Assembly (NCBI GenBank): GCA_002418465.1
Contig: DIEE01000041.1
Location: 333 to 11,348 of the forward strand
Source of the DNA: Pseudomonas sp. UBA5782
Lineage (GTDB): Bacteria > Pseudomonadota > Gammaproteobacteria > Pseudomonadales > Pseudomonadaceae
DNA: 11,016 nt
Direction of reading: 5' to 3'
A model generated the notes under the pieces. That model had not been told where the DNA came from and did not search any database. It saw only the letters and a list, made by a program, of their open reading frames with translations. A program made the translations under genes and the position numbers. This document shows positions 1-5,948 of the stretch, piece after piece (the stretch's first letter is position 1; the number at the start of each line of letters is the position of its first letter).

Positions 1-828
1 CTGGGCGGCCAGGAAACCGTCGCGCAGGGCGCGGGCCACCGAGGCCAGCTGGCCCTGCTGGGGCAGCAGCAGGGCGACCTTTGTCAGCGGTTGATCGGCC
101 AGTTGCTGCAGCTTGACCAGCGCCTCGGGCAGGTGTTGGGCCGCCGGATGTTGCGGATGCTGGGCCTGCCAGGCGCTGATCGCGGCCTTCTGCTGCTCCA
201 GCGTGCCGGCGGGCTTGGTGGCGCGGACCAAGGCCAGCCAGCCGTCGAGGTCGGCATCGGCGGTCGGCTGCAACTGGTCGTCCGGCAGGCTGGAGACCAG
301 TGTCCAGATCGCCTCGTGATTATCGCTGGCCTGCTGGCCGGCGAGCAGCGGCGCGATGAACACCCGCTCGCGTGCGGCGGCGAGAATCTGGCCGTCGGCC
401 TGCAGCGCTTGCGCGCGAACGGTCTGGGTACGGATCTGTTGCTCTACCGGCAGCTCGCCCAGGCGCTGCAGGCTCGGATGCTCGAGGGCCTTGAGTGCCG
501 ATTTGGCCTGGCCGCGAGCCAGTGCCAGTTCGGCGGCCAGGGTGCTTGCGTAGACCTGCTGCGCGGGCTTGAGGTTGTCCAGCGGCACTTGTTCGAGGAT
601 TTGCGAGGCATGCTCGGCGTTCTGCTGCCGGTAAGCCAGGTCGGCCGCAGACAGCCGCAGCGAAGCGGCTTCTTCTGGCTTGGCCGAGTTCGCCTGCTGG
701 AGCAGTTGTTCAATGCTGGCCTGCGGTGTGCGTGGCAACTCGCCGAGGTTGGAAGTGGGCTGGCTGGCACAGGCGGCCAGCAGGGCGGCGAGGCAGAGCG
801 CGGAGAGCGGACGCAGGCAGGCAATCAT
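1..828 (-). CDS. lpoA: Penicillin-binding protein activator LpoA, outer-membrane lipoprotein (partial, N-terminal 276 residues)
   Basis: LpoA-family lipoproteins are anchored in the outer membrane and reach through the periplasm to stimulate the bifunctional peptidoglycan synthase PBP1A. The minus-strand frame starting at the ATG at 828-826 is open to the window edge, giving exactly 276 codons with the C-terminus missing. Residues 1-20 form a lipoprotein signal peptide: short n-region (MIACLR), hydrophobic core, and lipobox LAAC with the lipidated cysteine at residue 20. Residues about 30-245 are alanine-, leucine- and glutamine-rich and helical in character, matching the TPR-like N-terminal domain. 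The segment KVALLLPQQGQLASVARAL, from about residue 250, begins the periplasmic-binding-protein-like C-terminal domain. The Shine-Dalgarno is weak (GGAA about 8 nt before the ATG). The gene is divergent from rsmI, as in other pseudomonads. The long plus-strand reading frame across it is a composition artefact. Family assignment is confident; the exact synthase partner is inferred from the family. Confidence 0.9.
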   Translation of the reverse strand, partial: MIACLRPLSALCLAALLAACASQPTSNLGELPRTPQASIEQLLQQANSAKPEEAASLRLSAADLAYRQQNAEHASQILEQVPLDNLKPAQQVYASTLAAELALARGQAKSALKALEHPSLQRLGELPVEQQIRTQTVRAQALQADGQILAAARERVFIAPLLAGQQASDNHEAIWTLVSSLPDDQLQPTADADLDGWLALVRATKPAGTLEQQKAAISAWQAQHPQHPAAQHLPEALVKLQQLADQPLTKVALLLPQQGQLASVARALRDGFLAAQ

Positions 829-865
829 GTAAGCGTTTCCGTTACTCGTACGGGAGGAGGGGCGG

Positions 866-894
866 ATTGTACCCAAGGCCTCCCGGTGGTGCGA
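866..894 (-). promoter_or_regulatory. Candidate sigma-70 promoter for lpoA
   Basis: On the minus strand a TACAAT -10-like hexamer lies at 871-866, about 38 nt upstream of the lpoA ATG. The -35 position at 17-bp spacing (894-889, TCGCAC) is a poor match, so an activator or a -10-dominated promoter would have to be assumed. The call rests on the good -10 and its position in the short divergent intergenic region. Confidence 0.4.
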
Positions 895-920
895 TGGCGG
901 GTGCCGGAAACGGGCTACAA
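892..920 (+). promoter_or_regulatory. Candidate sigma-70 promoter for rsmI
   Basis: A TACAAT -10-like hexamer lies at 915-920 and would start transcription near 926-928, about 25 nt before the GTG start of rsmI. The -35 position at 17-bp spacing (892-897, CGATGG) is weak. If correct, the in-frame ATG at 920-922 overlaps the -10 and lies upstream of the RNA start, so it cannot be the start codon. This supports the GTG at 953. Confidence 0.45.
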
Positions 921-952
921 TGCGCGCTTTTGCGCCAAAGGCGAGGTGTGTT

Positions 953-1825
953 GTGACAACTTCCGTTGCCCGGGATTCCCAGTTCGGCACGCTCTATGTG
1001 GTCGCCACGCCGATCGGCAATCTGGACGACATCAGCGCCCGCGCGCTGGCCATTCTGCGCGACGTCGCGCTGATCGCCGCCGAGGACACCCGGCACTCGG
1101 CGCGGCTGATGCAGCACTTCGGCATCTCCACGCCGCTGGCCGCCTGCCATGAGCACAATGAGCGTGAGCAGGGCGGGCGTTTCCTCGCGCGGTTGCAGGC
1201 TGGCGAGGATGTCGCGCTGATTTCCGATGCCGGTACGCCGCTGATTTCCGATCCGGGCTTTCATCTGGTACGCCAGGCGCGCGCGGCCGGGATGGCCGTG
1301 GTTCCGGTGCCGGGCGCCTGCGCGCTGATCGCCGGGCTGTCCGCGGCGGGGCTGCCCTCGGATCGCTTCATCTTCGAGGGTTTCCTGCCGGCCAAGACCG
1401 CCGCGCGTCGTGCGCGCCTGGAACAGGTAAAGGAAGAGCCGCGCACGCTGATCTTCTATGAGGCGCCGCATCGGATTCTGGAGTGCGTGGAGGACATGCA
1501 CGCGGTGTTCGGCGACGAGCGCCAGGCGGTGCTGGCGCGTGAGCTGACCAAGACCTTCGAGACGATCAAGGGGCTGCCGCTGGTCGAATTGCGCGAGTGG
1601 ATCGCAGCCGATAGCAACCAGCAGCGCGGTGAGTGCGTGGTCCTGGTCGCTGGTTGGCAGGCGCCCGAGGGCGAGGAGGCGGTGAGCGCCGAGGCCTTGC
1701 GGGTGCTCGATCTGCTGCTCGGCGAGCTGCCGTTGAAGCGTGCCGCGGCGCTGGCGGCGGAGATCACCGGGGTGCGCAAGAACCTGCTATATCAGGTTGC
1801 GCTGGAGCGGCAGAAGAAAAACTAG
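953..1825 (+). CDS. rsmI: 16S rRNA (cytidine1402-2'-O)-methyltransferase RsmI
   Basis: RsmI transfers a methyl group from S-adenosylmethionine to the 2'-oxygen of C1402 in the decoding centre of 16S rRNA; RsmH methylates N4 of the same base. The protein is 290 aa, normal for the family. Tetrapyrrole-methylase-fold motifs occur in order: GTLYVVATPIGNLDD (12-26), AEDTR (43-47), SDAGTPLISDPG (91-102), PGACALIAGL (120-129), FEGFLP (141-146) and FYEAPHR. A C-terminal helical region (LPLKRAAALAAEITGVRKN) follows, as in full-length RsmI. I chose the GTG at 953 because a Shine-Dalgarno-like GCGAGG (941-946) lies 6 nt upstream and because family members begin only a few residues before GTLYVVATP. The longer in-frame ATG at 920 coincides with the putative -10 box. 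The gene stands between lpoA (divergent) and rnpB (38 nt downstream). Confidence 0.95.
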   Translation: MTTSVARDSQFGTLYVVATPIGNLDDISARALAILRDVALIAAEDTRHSARLMQHFGISTPLAACHEHNEREQGGRFLARLQAGEDVALISDAGTPLISDPGFHLVRQARAAGMAVVPVPGACALIAGLSAAGLPSDRFIFEGFLPAKTAARRARLEQVKEEPRTLIFYEAPHRILECVEDMHAVFGDERQAVLARELTKTFETIKGLPLVELREWIAADSNQQRGECVVLVAGWQAPEGEEAVSAEALRVLDLLLGELPLKRAAALAAEITGVRKNLLYQVALERQKKN

Positions 1826-1827
1826 GC

Positions 1828-1856
1828 TTGTTCGCTACCGGGCCTGCGGATACCCT
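1828..1856 (+). promoter_or_regulatory. Candidate rnpB promoter
   Basis: TTGTTC (1828-1833) and TACCCT (1851-1856) are separated by 17 bp and place the start of transcription 7-8 nt downstream, at about 1863-1864, exactly where the first strand of the rnpB terminal helix begins. The -35 keeps the TTG core and the -10 is moderate. The element starts 3 nt after the rsmI stop codon and fills the whole rsmI-rnpB gap, so rnpB probably has its own initiation in addition to any read-through from rsmI. Confidence 0.55.
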
Positions 1857-1863
1857 TGTCGGC

Positions 1864-2226
1864 GGAGAGTCGATCGGACAGTCGCTGTTCCATATTGTTC
1901 CGCAATATGGGAGGGAGGAAAGTCCGGGCTCCATAGGGCGGAGTGCCAGGTAACGCCTGGGAGGCGCGAGCCTACGGAAAGTGCCACAGAAAATAACCGC
2001 CTAAGCGCTTCGGCGCCGGTAAGGGTGAAAAGGTGCGGTAAGAGCGCACCGCACGGCTGGCAACAGTCCGTGGCTAGGTAAACCCCACTCGGAGCAAGAC
2101 CAAATAGGGTTCCATTGGCGTGGCCCGCGCTGGAACCGGGTAGGTTGCTAAAGGCGTGCAGTGATGTACGTCGTAGAGGAATGACTGTCCTCGACAGAAC
2201 CCGGCTTACAGATCGACTCTCCACCT
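1864..2226 (+). ncRNA. rnpB: RNase P RNA, bacterial type A (M1 RNA)
   Basis: This is the catalytic RNA of ribonuclease P, which removes 5' leaders from pre-tRNAs together with the RnpA protein. The ends are fixed by a perfect 12-bp terminal helix P1 (1864-1875 with 2211-2222) followed by the ACCU tail (2223-2226) typical of gammaproteobacterial RNase P RNA. The universally conserved core is present: GAGGAAAGTCCGGGCTCC (P4 5' strand and CR-I) just after 1914, ACAGAAAATAACCGCC near 1986, GGTAAGAGCGCACCGC near 2036, GAGCAAGACCAAATAGG near 2092, and GACAGAACCCGGCTTAC (P4 3' strand and CR-V) near 2194. The GGGTAGG segment near 2138-2144 corresponds to the P15 loop whose GGU pairs with the tRNA CCA end. 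An AU-rich 8-bp hairpin (1890-1897 with 1903-1910) forms the P3 region. Length is about 363 nt, normal for type A. The 5' and 3' ends are accurate to a few bases. Confidence 0.97.
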
Positions 2227-2418
2227 CTTTTTCCGCTGTTTCCCCGCCTGTCAGATCGCCGCAACTCCTCACTCTTAATAAATCACTTTAAGTTTGAAGT
2301 TCAGGTCTATGCACCTGCTCGCTATTTAAGCGTCATGCCAATTCCCGCCTCGTTCCAGCCCCCCACTTCTTATCTCTAAATCACCGACACATAAGGGTTT
2401 TTTACCTCTTTGCGTGCC
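2227..2418 (+). other. Gene-free spacer between rnpB and the dcw operon promoter
   Basis: This stretch of nearly 200 bp has no convincing coding frame and no recognisable RNA. About half of it is A+T, clearly more than the flanking genes, and C outnumbers G more than two to one on the plus strand (hand count of 2221-2400: 62 C, 25 G). A five-T run at 2228-2232 follows the rnpB 3' end but has no local hairpin before it, and the six-T run near 2398 also has no stem. It probably holds rnpB 3' processing or termination signals and the upstream part of the mraZ promoter region. The termination role is inferred from composition only. Confidence 0.5.
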
Positions 2419-2448
2419 TTGACGGTGGGGTGCGTGCATTCCTATAGT
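2419..2448 (+). promoter_or_regulatory. mraZ (dcw operon) promoter, sigma-70 type
   Basis: TTGACG (2419-2424) matches the -35 consensus at five of six positions and TATAGT (2443-2448) is a good -10, with an 18-bp spacer. Transcription would start near 2454-2456, giving a leader of about 68 nt before mraZ. This is the strongest promoter-like sequence in the window, and it sits where dcw operons characteristically have their main mraZ promoter (Pmra in E. coli). Confidence 0.75.
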
Positions 2449-2453
2449 GTGCG

Positions 2454-2491
2454 GAAGTGGTACGAAGTGGTACGAAGTGGGTTATTTGGGC
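2454..2491 (+). promoter_or_regulatory. Putative MraZ operator: tandem 10-bp GTGG repeats
   Basis: The 10-mer GAAGTGGTAC occurs twice head to tail (2454-2463, 2464-2473) and is followed by GAAGTGGGTT (2474-2483) and ATTTGGGCAC (2484-2493). This places GTGG/TGGG pentamers at 2457, 2467, 2477 and 2487, each one helical turn apart. E. coli MraZ is known to bind TGGG-type pentamers repeated with 5-nt spacers near the mraZ start of transcription. The array overlaps the predicted start and the early leader, a position suited to autorepression of the operon. The repeat is seen directly; the binding protein is inferred from the family. Confidence 0.7.
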
Positions 2492-2522
2492 ACGGAAAGC
2501 TAATTATTGGGGAAGCGCAGCC

Positions 2523-2978
2523 TTGTTTCGCGGAGCTAACGCCATCAGTCTCGACGCCAAAGGGCGACTCGCGATGCCGAGCCGGTATCGTGACGAGCTC
2601 GTTTCGCGTTGTTCTGGCCAGCTCATCGTGACCATCGACGCCGTCGACCCCTGCCTTTGTGTCTACCCCCTTCCCGAATGGGAACTGATCGAAACCAAGC
2701 TGCGTGAGCTGCCCTCCCTGCGTGAAGAGAACCGTCGCCTGCAGCGTCTGCTGATCGGTAATGCGGTGGATCTGGAGCTGGATGGCAGCGGCCGCTTTCT
2801 GGTTCCGCCGCGTCTGCGCGAGTACGCCAAGCTGGACAAGCGCGCGATGCTGGTCGGCCAGCTGAACAAATTCCAGCTGTGGGATGAGGACGCCTGGAAC
2901 GCTGTTTCCGACGCCGATCTCGCGGCCCTCAAACAACCCGGCGCGTTGCCGGACGAACTGCTTGACCTGACCCTGTGA
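2523..2978 (+). CDS. mraZ: Transcriptional regulator MraZ
   Basis: MraZ is an AbrB-like (SpoVT/AbrB fold) ring-forming DNA-binding protein, first gene of dcw operons; in E. coli it represses its own operon. From the TTG at 2523 the protein is 151 aa, which I recall as the P. aeruginosa length. It shows the two duplicated DxxGRxxxPxxxR-type motifs: D11-K13-G14-R15 through R21, and D87-G90-R91 through R97. I chose the TTG start because the protein then begins (M)FRGANAISLDAKGR, as MraZ proteins do, and because GGGGAAG (2509-2515) lies 7 nt upstream. The frame is open further upstream to a GTG at 2457, but that would add 22 unrelated residues encoded by the operator repeats and leader. A basic helix around residues 60-78 (LPSLREENRRLQRLLIG) links the two halves. 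It is followed directly by rsmH. Confidence 0.95.
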   Translation: MFRGANAISLDAKGRLAMPSRYRDELVSRCSGQLIVTIDAVDPCLCVYPLPEWELIETKLRELPSLREENRRLQRLLIGNAVDLELDGSGRFLVPPRLREYAKLDKRAMLVGQLNKFQLWDEDAWNAVSDADLAALKQPGALPDELLDLTL

Positions 2979-2983
2979 GCCAG

Positions 2984-3925
2984 ATGACCAGCGACTTCCG
3001 CCATATCACCGTATTGCTGCACGAGGCCGTCGACAGCCTCGATGTACGCGTGGGTGGCTTCTATATCGATGGCACCTTCGGCCGCGGCGGGCACAGCCGG
3101 CTGATCCTGGAAAAGCTCGACTCAAGCGGACGCCTACTGGGCTTCGATAAGGATCCACTGGCGATCGCCATGGGACAAACGCTAGCGGCCGAAGACGGCC
3201 GCTTCGTCGTTGTGCAACGCAGTTTTGCCGAAATGGGCGAAGAGGCTCTGGCTCGCGGGCTGGACGGCAAGGTCGCCGGAATCCTGCTGGACCTCGGGGT
3301 TTCCTCGCCGCAGCTGGACGACGCGGAGCGCGGCTTCAGCTTCCTCAACGACGGCCCGCTGGACATGCGCATGGACCCGAACCGCGGCATCAGTGCGGCG
3401 CAGTTCATCGCCACCGCCAGCGACGAAGAGATCGCCCGGGTATTCAAGGAATACGGTGAGGAGCGCTTCGCCAAGCGCATGGCACGCGCCGTGGTGCAGC
3501 GTCGCGAGCAGGCGCCTTTCGTACGCACCGGTGATCTGGCCGCGGTGCTGACCGAGGCCAATCCGGCCTGGGAGAAGGGCAAGAACCCGGCGACCCGCGC
3601 CTTCCAGGGGCTGCGCATCCATGTCAACAACGAGCTCGGCGATCTGGAGCGCGGGCTGGATGCTGCGCTGGAAACGCTCGAAGTCGGCGGCAAGCTGGTG
3701 GTGATCAGCTTCCACTCGCTGGAAGACCGCATCGTCAAACAGTTCATGCGCAAGCATGCCAAGGGCGAGGCGGACAAACTGCCGCGCGACCTGCCGATCA
3801 TTCCCGAGGCCTTCGAGCCGCGCCTGAAGCTGCTCGGCAAGCCGCAGTACGCCTCGGACGCCGAAACCAAGGCCAATCCGCGCTCGCGCAGCGCGGTGAT
3901 GCGCGTCGCGGAGAAGCTGCGATGA
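2984..3925 (+). CDS. rsmH: 16S rRNA (cytosine1402-N4)-methyltransferase RsmH (MraW)
   Basis: RsmH methylates N4 of C1402 of 16S rRNA using S-adenosylmethionine. From the ATG at 2984 it is 313 aa. Motifs: SAM-binding DGTFGRGGHS (29-38), GFDKDP (53-58), DLGVSSPQLD (103-112), GPLDMRMDP (124-132), TRAFQGLRIHVNNEL (204-218), ISFHSLEDRIVK (241-252) and the C-terminal NPRSRSA. Two starts are possible. The GTG at 2975 overlaps the mraZ stop by 4 nt (GTGA) and adds three residues; the ATG at 2984 leaves a 5-nt gap and gives the more usual N-terminus, with a weak GAG ribosome site. Neither has a strong Shine-Dalgarno, so translation probably depends on coupling to mraZ. Its stop overlaps the ftsL start (ATGA). 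Confidence 0.95.
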   Translation: MTSDFRHITVLLHEAVDSLDVRVGGFYIDGTFGRGGHSRLILEKLDSSGRLLGFDKDPLAIAMGQTLAAEDGRFVVVQRSFAEMGEEALARGLDGKVAGILLDLGVSSPQLDDAERGFSFLNDGPLDMRMDPNRGISAAQFIATASDEEIARVFKEYGEERFAKRMARAVVQRREQAPFVRTGDLAAVLTEANPAWEKGKNPATRAFQGLRIHVNNELGDLERGLDAALETLEVGGKLVVISFHSLEDRIVKQFMRKHAKGEADKLPRDLPIIPEAFEPRLKLLGKPQYASDAETKANPRSRSAVMRVAEKLR

Positions 3926-4215
3926 GCCGTTCGTTCGCCAAGCCATTGCCGAGCGGCAGCCTGCTGATGCTGATCCTGTTCATCGGCGTACTGGTATCGG
4001 CGATCGCCGTGTCCTACAGCGCGCACTGGAATCGCCTGCTGCTCAATTCCCTGTACAACGAACTCAGCGTGCGCGACAAGGCGCAGGCCGAGTGGGGGCG
4101 TCTGATTCTCGAACAGAGCACCTGGACGGCGCAGAGCCGCATCGAAACCCTGGCCAGCGAACAGCTCAAGATGCGCGTTCCGCAGGCCGCCGAAATTCGT
4201 CTGGTGGCGCCATGA
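3922..4215 (+). CDS. ftsL: Cell division protein FtsL
   Basis: FtsL is a small bitopic membrane protein that forms the FtsQLB complex and activates septal synthesis by FtsWI. The product is 97 aa: a short basic cytoplasmic tail (1-13), one transmembrane helix (about 14-31, LLMLILFIGVLVSAIAV), then a periplasmic coiled coil (about 35-75) containing the conserved EWGRLILEQSTW segment (57-68), and a short C-terminal tail. The ATG overlaps the rsmH stop by 4 nt, with GGAG (3910-3913) 8 nt upstream. The gene ends in an ATGA overlap with ftsI. Position between rsmH and ftsI is diagnostic, since FtsL sequences diverge strongly. Confidence 0.95.
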   Translation: MSRSFAKPLPSGSLLMLILFIGVLVSAIAVSYSAHWNRLLLNSLYNELSVRDKAQAEWGRLILEQSTWTAQSRIETLASEQLKMRVPQAAEIRLVAP

Positions 4216-5948
4216 CCGGCCTCGAAGGCGCGCTCTATCCCTGGCGTTTCCGCCTGGTGCTGGCGCTGCTCGGGCTGATGGTGGCCGCCATCGTCTGGCG
4301 CATCGTCGACCTCCACGTGTTCGACCACGACTTCCTCCAGGGCCAGGGCGACGCGCGCAGCGTGCGCACCATGCCGATTCCCGCGCACCGCGGGCTGGTC
4401 ACCGATCGCAACGGCGAGCCGCTGGCGGTCAGTACCCCGGTGACCACGCTGTGGGCCAACGGCAAGGAACTGCAGGCCGCACGCGAGCAGTGGCCGGCCC
4501 TGGCCGCGGCCCTCGGCCAAGAGCCGAAGGCGTTCTCCGAGCGCCTGGCGCAGAGCGCCGACCGCGAATTCATGTACCTGGTGCGCGGCCTGACCCCGGA
4601 GCAGGGCCAGAGCGTGCTCGACCTCAAGGTGCCGGGCGTCTACGCCACCGAGGAATTCCGCCGCTTCTATCCGGCCGGCGAAGTCACCGCCCACGTGGTC
4701 GGGTTCACCGATGTCGACGATCGCGGTCGCGAGGGCGTCGAACTGTCCTTCGACCAGTGGCTGGCTGGCGTGCCGGGCAAGCGCCAGGTGCTCAAGGACC
4801 GCCGCGGCCACCTGATCCGCGACCTGCAGGTCACCCGTAACGCCAAGGCCGGCAAGGCGCTGTCGCTGTCCATCGACCTGCGCCTGCAGTACCTGGCGCA
4901 CCGCGAACTGCGCAACGCGCTGGTCGAGTTCGGTGCCAAGGCCGGCAGCCTGGTGATGGTCGACGTGAAGACCGGGGAAATCCTGGCGATGGTCAACCAG
5001 CCGACCTACAACCCGAACAACCGCCGCAACCTGCAGCCGGCGGCCATGCGCAACCGGGCGATGATCGACGTCTTCGAGCCTGGCTCGACGATGAAGCCGC
5101 TGTCGATGAGTGCCGCGCTGCAGAGCGGTCGCTGGAAGCCCAGTGACACCGTCGACGTCTGGCCGGGCTCGCTGCAGATCGGTCGCTACACGATCAAGGA
5201 CGTGTCGAAATCCGAAGGCCGCACCCTCGATCTGACCGGCATCCTGATCAACTCCAGCAACGTCGGCATGAGCAAGGTTGCCTTCGACATCGGCGGCGAA
5301 GCCATCCACGACATGATGCAGAAAGTCGGCTTCGGCCAGGACACCGGCCTTGGTTTTCCTGGCGAACGCGTCGGCAACCTGCCAAGCCACCGCGACTGGA
5401 AACAGGCCGAGACCGCGACCCTGTCGTATGGCTACGGCCTGTCGGTGACGGCTATCCAGCTGGTCCACGCCTACGCCACGCTGGCCAACAACGGCCGCAT
5501 CGTGCCGCTCTCGCTGGCCCGCGTCGATCGCACGCCGGACAGCGCCCAGGTGATCCCCGAGGACGTCGCCAAGACCATGCAGGGCATGCTTCAGCAGGTC
5601 ATCGAGGCGCCACGCGGCGTCTACCGTGCGCAGGTCCCGGGATATCACGTCGCCGGCAAGAGCGGTACCGCACGCAAGGCCTCGGTCGGCACCAAGGGCT
5701 ATACCGAAAACGCCTACCGCTCGCTGTTCGCCGGGTTCGGCCCGATGAGCAACCCGCGCATCGCCATGGCCATCGTCATCGACGAACCGAGCAAGAGCGG
5801 CTACTTCGGCGGCCTGGTTTCCGCGCCCGTGTTCAGCCGGGTGATGTCCGGCGCGCTGCGCCTGATGAACATCGCCCCGGACAACCTGCCGCCGCCCGCC
5901 GAAGTGCAGGCCGCCGACGCGAAGACTGTGCAGGGAGGGCGCGGCTGA
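4212..5948 (+). CDS. ftsI: Peptidoglycan D,D-transpeptidase FtsI (PBP3)
   Basis: FtsI is the class B penicillin-binding protein that cross-links septal peptidoglycan, working with FtsW. The product is 578 aa. It has a short cytoplasmic tail, one membrane helix (about 13-33), a non-catalytic pedestal domain with the RGLVTDRNGEPLA segment near residue 60-72, and a transpeptidase domain with the three penicillin-binding motifs: S292-T-M-K295 (nucleophile Ser292), S348-S-N350 and K483-S-G-T486. EPGSTMKP, YGYGLSVTAIQL and the C-terminal YFGG loop agree with the Pseudomonas PBP3 pattern. The ATG at 4212 overlaps the ftsL stop (ATGA) and begins MTGLEGALYPWRFR, aligning with PBP3 N-termini. The frame extends 40 codons further upstream but only through ftsL in another frame. 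The ribosome site is weak, suggesting coupling to ftsL. The middle residue of STMK is Met where I recall Val in P. aeruginosa and E. coli (STVK). Confidence 0.97.
   Translation: MTGLEGALYPWRFRLVLALLGLMVAAIVWRIVDLHVFDHDFLQGQGDARSVRTMPIPAHRGLVTDRNGEPLAVSTPVTTLWANGKELQAAREQWPALAAALGQEPKAFSERLAQSADREFMYLVRGLTPEQGQSVLDLKVPGVYATEEFRRFYPAGEVTAHVVGFTDVDDRGREGVELSFDQWLAGVPGKRQVLKDRRGHLIRDLQVTRNAKAGKALSLSIDLRLQYLAHRELRNALVEFGAKAGSLVMVDVKTGEILAMVNQPTYNPNNRRNLQPAAMRNRAMIDVFEPGSTMKPLSMSAALQSGRWKPSDTVDVWPGSLQIGRYTIKDVSKSEGRTLDLTGILINSSNVGMSKVAFDIGGEAIHDMMQKVGFGQDTGLGFPGERVGNLPSHRDWKQAETATLSYGYGLSVTAIQLVHAYATLANNGRIVPLSLARVDRTPDSAQVIPEDVAKTMQGMLQQVIEAPRGVYRAQVPGYHVAGKSGTARKASVGTKGYTENAYRSLFAGFGPMSNPRIAMAIVIDEPSKSGYFGGLVSAPVFSRVMSGALRLMNIAPDNLPPPAEVQAADAKTVQGGRG

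Noticed and set aside
91..1152. 353-codon plus-strand frame across lpoA and the start of rsmI
   Set aside because: Antisense to lpoA, crosses the divergent promoter region and runs out of phase into rsmI; no family resemblance.
1835..2272. Open frames on both strands through rnpB (for example a 145-codon minus-strand frame)
   Set aside because: The region is a structured RNA gene with conserved RNase P core sequences; no coding signal is expected.
2302..2317. Short inverted repeat CAGGT-CTATGC-ACCTG in the rnpB-mraZ spacer as a terminator or operator
   Set aside because: Only 5 bp of stem with no following T-run and no second copy; such a repeat is expected by chance.
2294..2328. TTGAAG ... 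TATTTA as a second promoter upstream of mraZ
   Set aside because: The spacing of 23 bp is too long for sigma-70, and no gene starts nearby other than through the better promoter at 2419-2448.
4014..5648. 544-codon minus-strand open frame antisense to ftsL/ftsI
   Set aside because: High G+C at third codon positions of the sense gene removes stop codons from the opposite strand. The translation is rich in H, Q, R, V and D with no recognisable domain, and the sense strand has unmistakable FtsI motifs.
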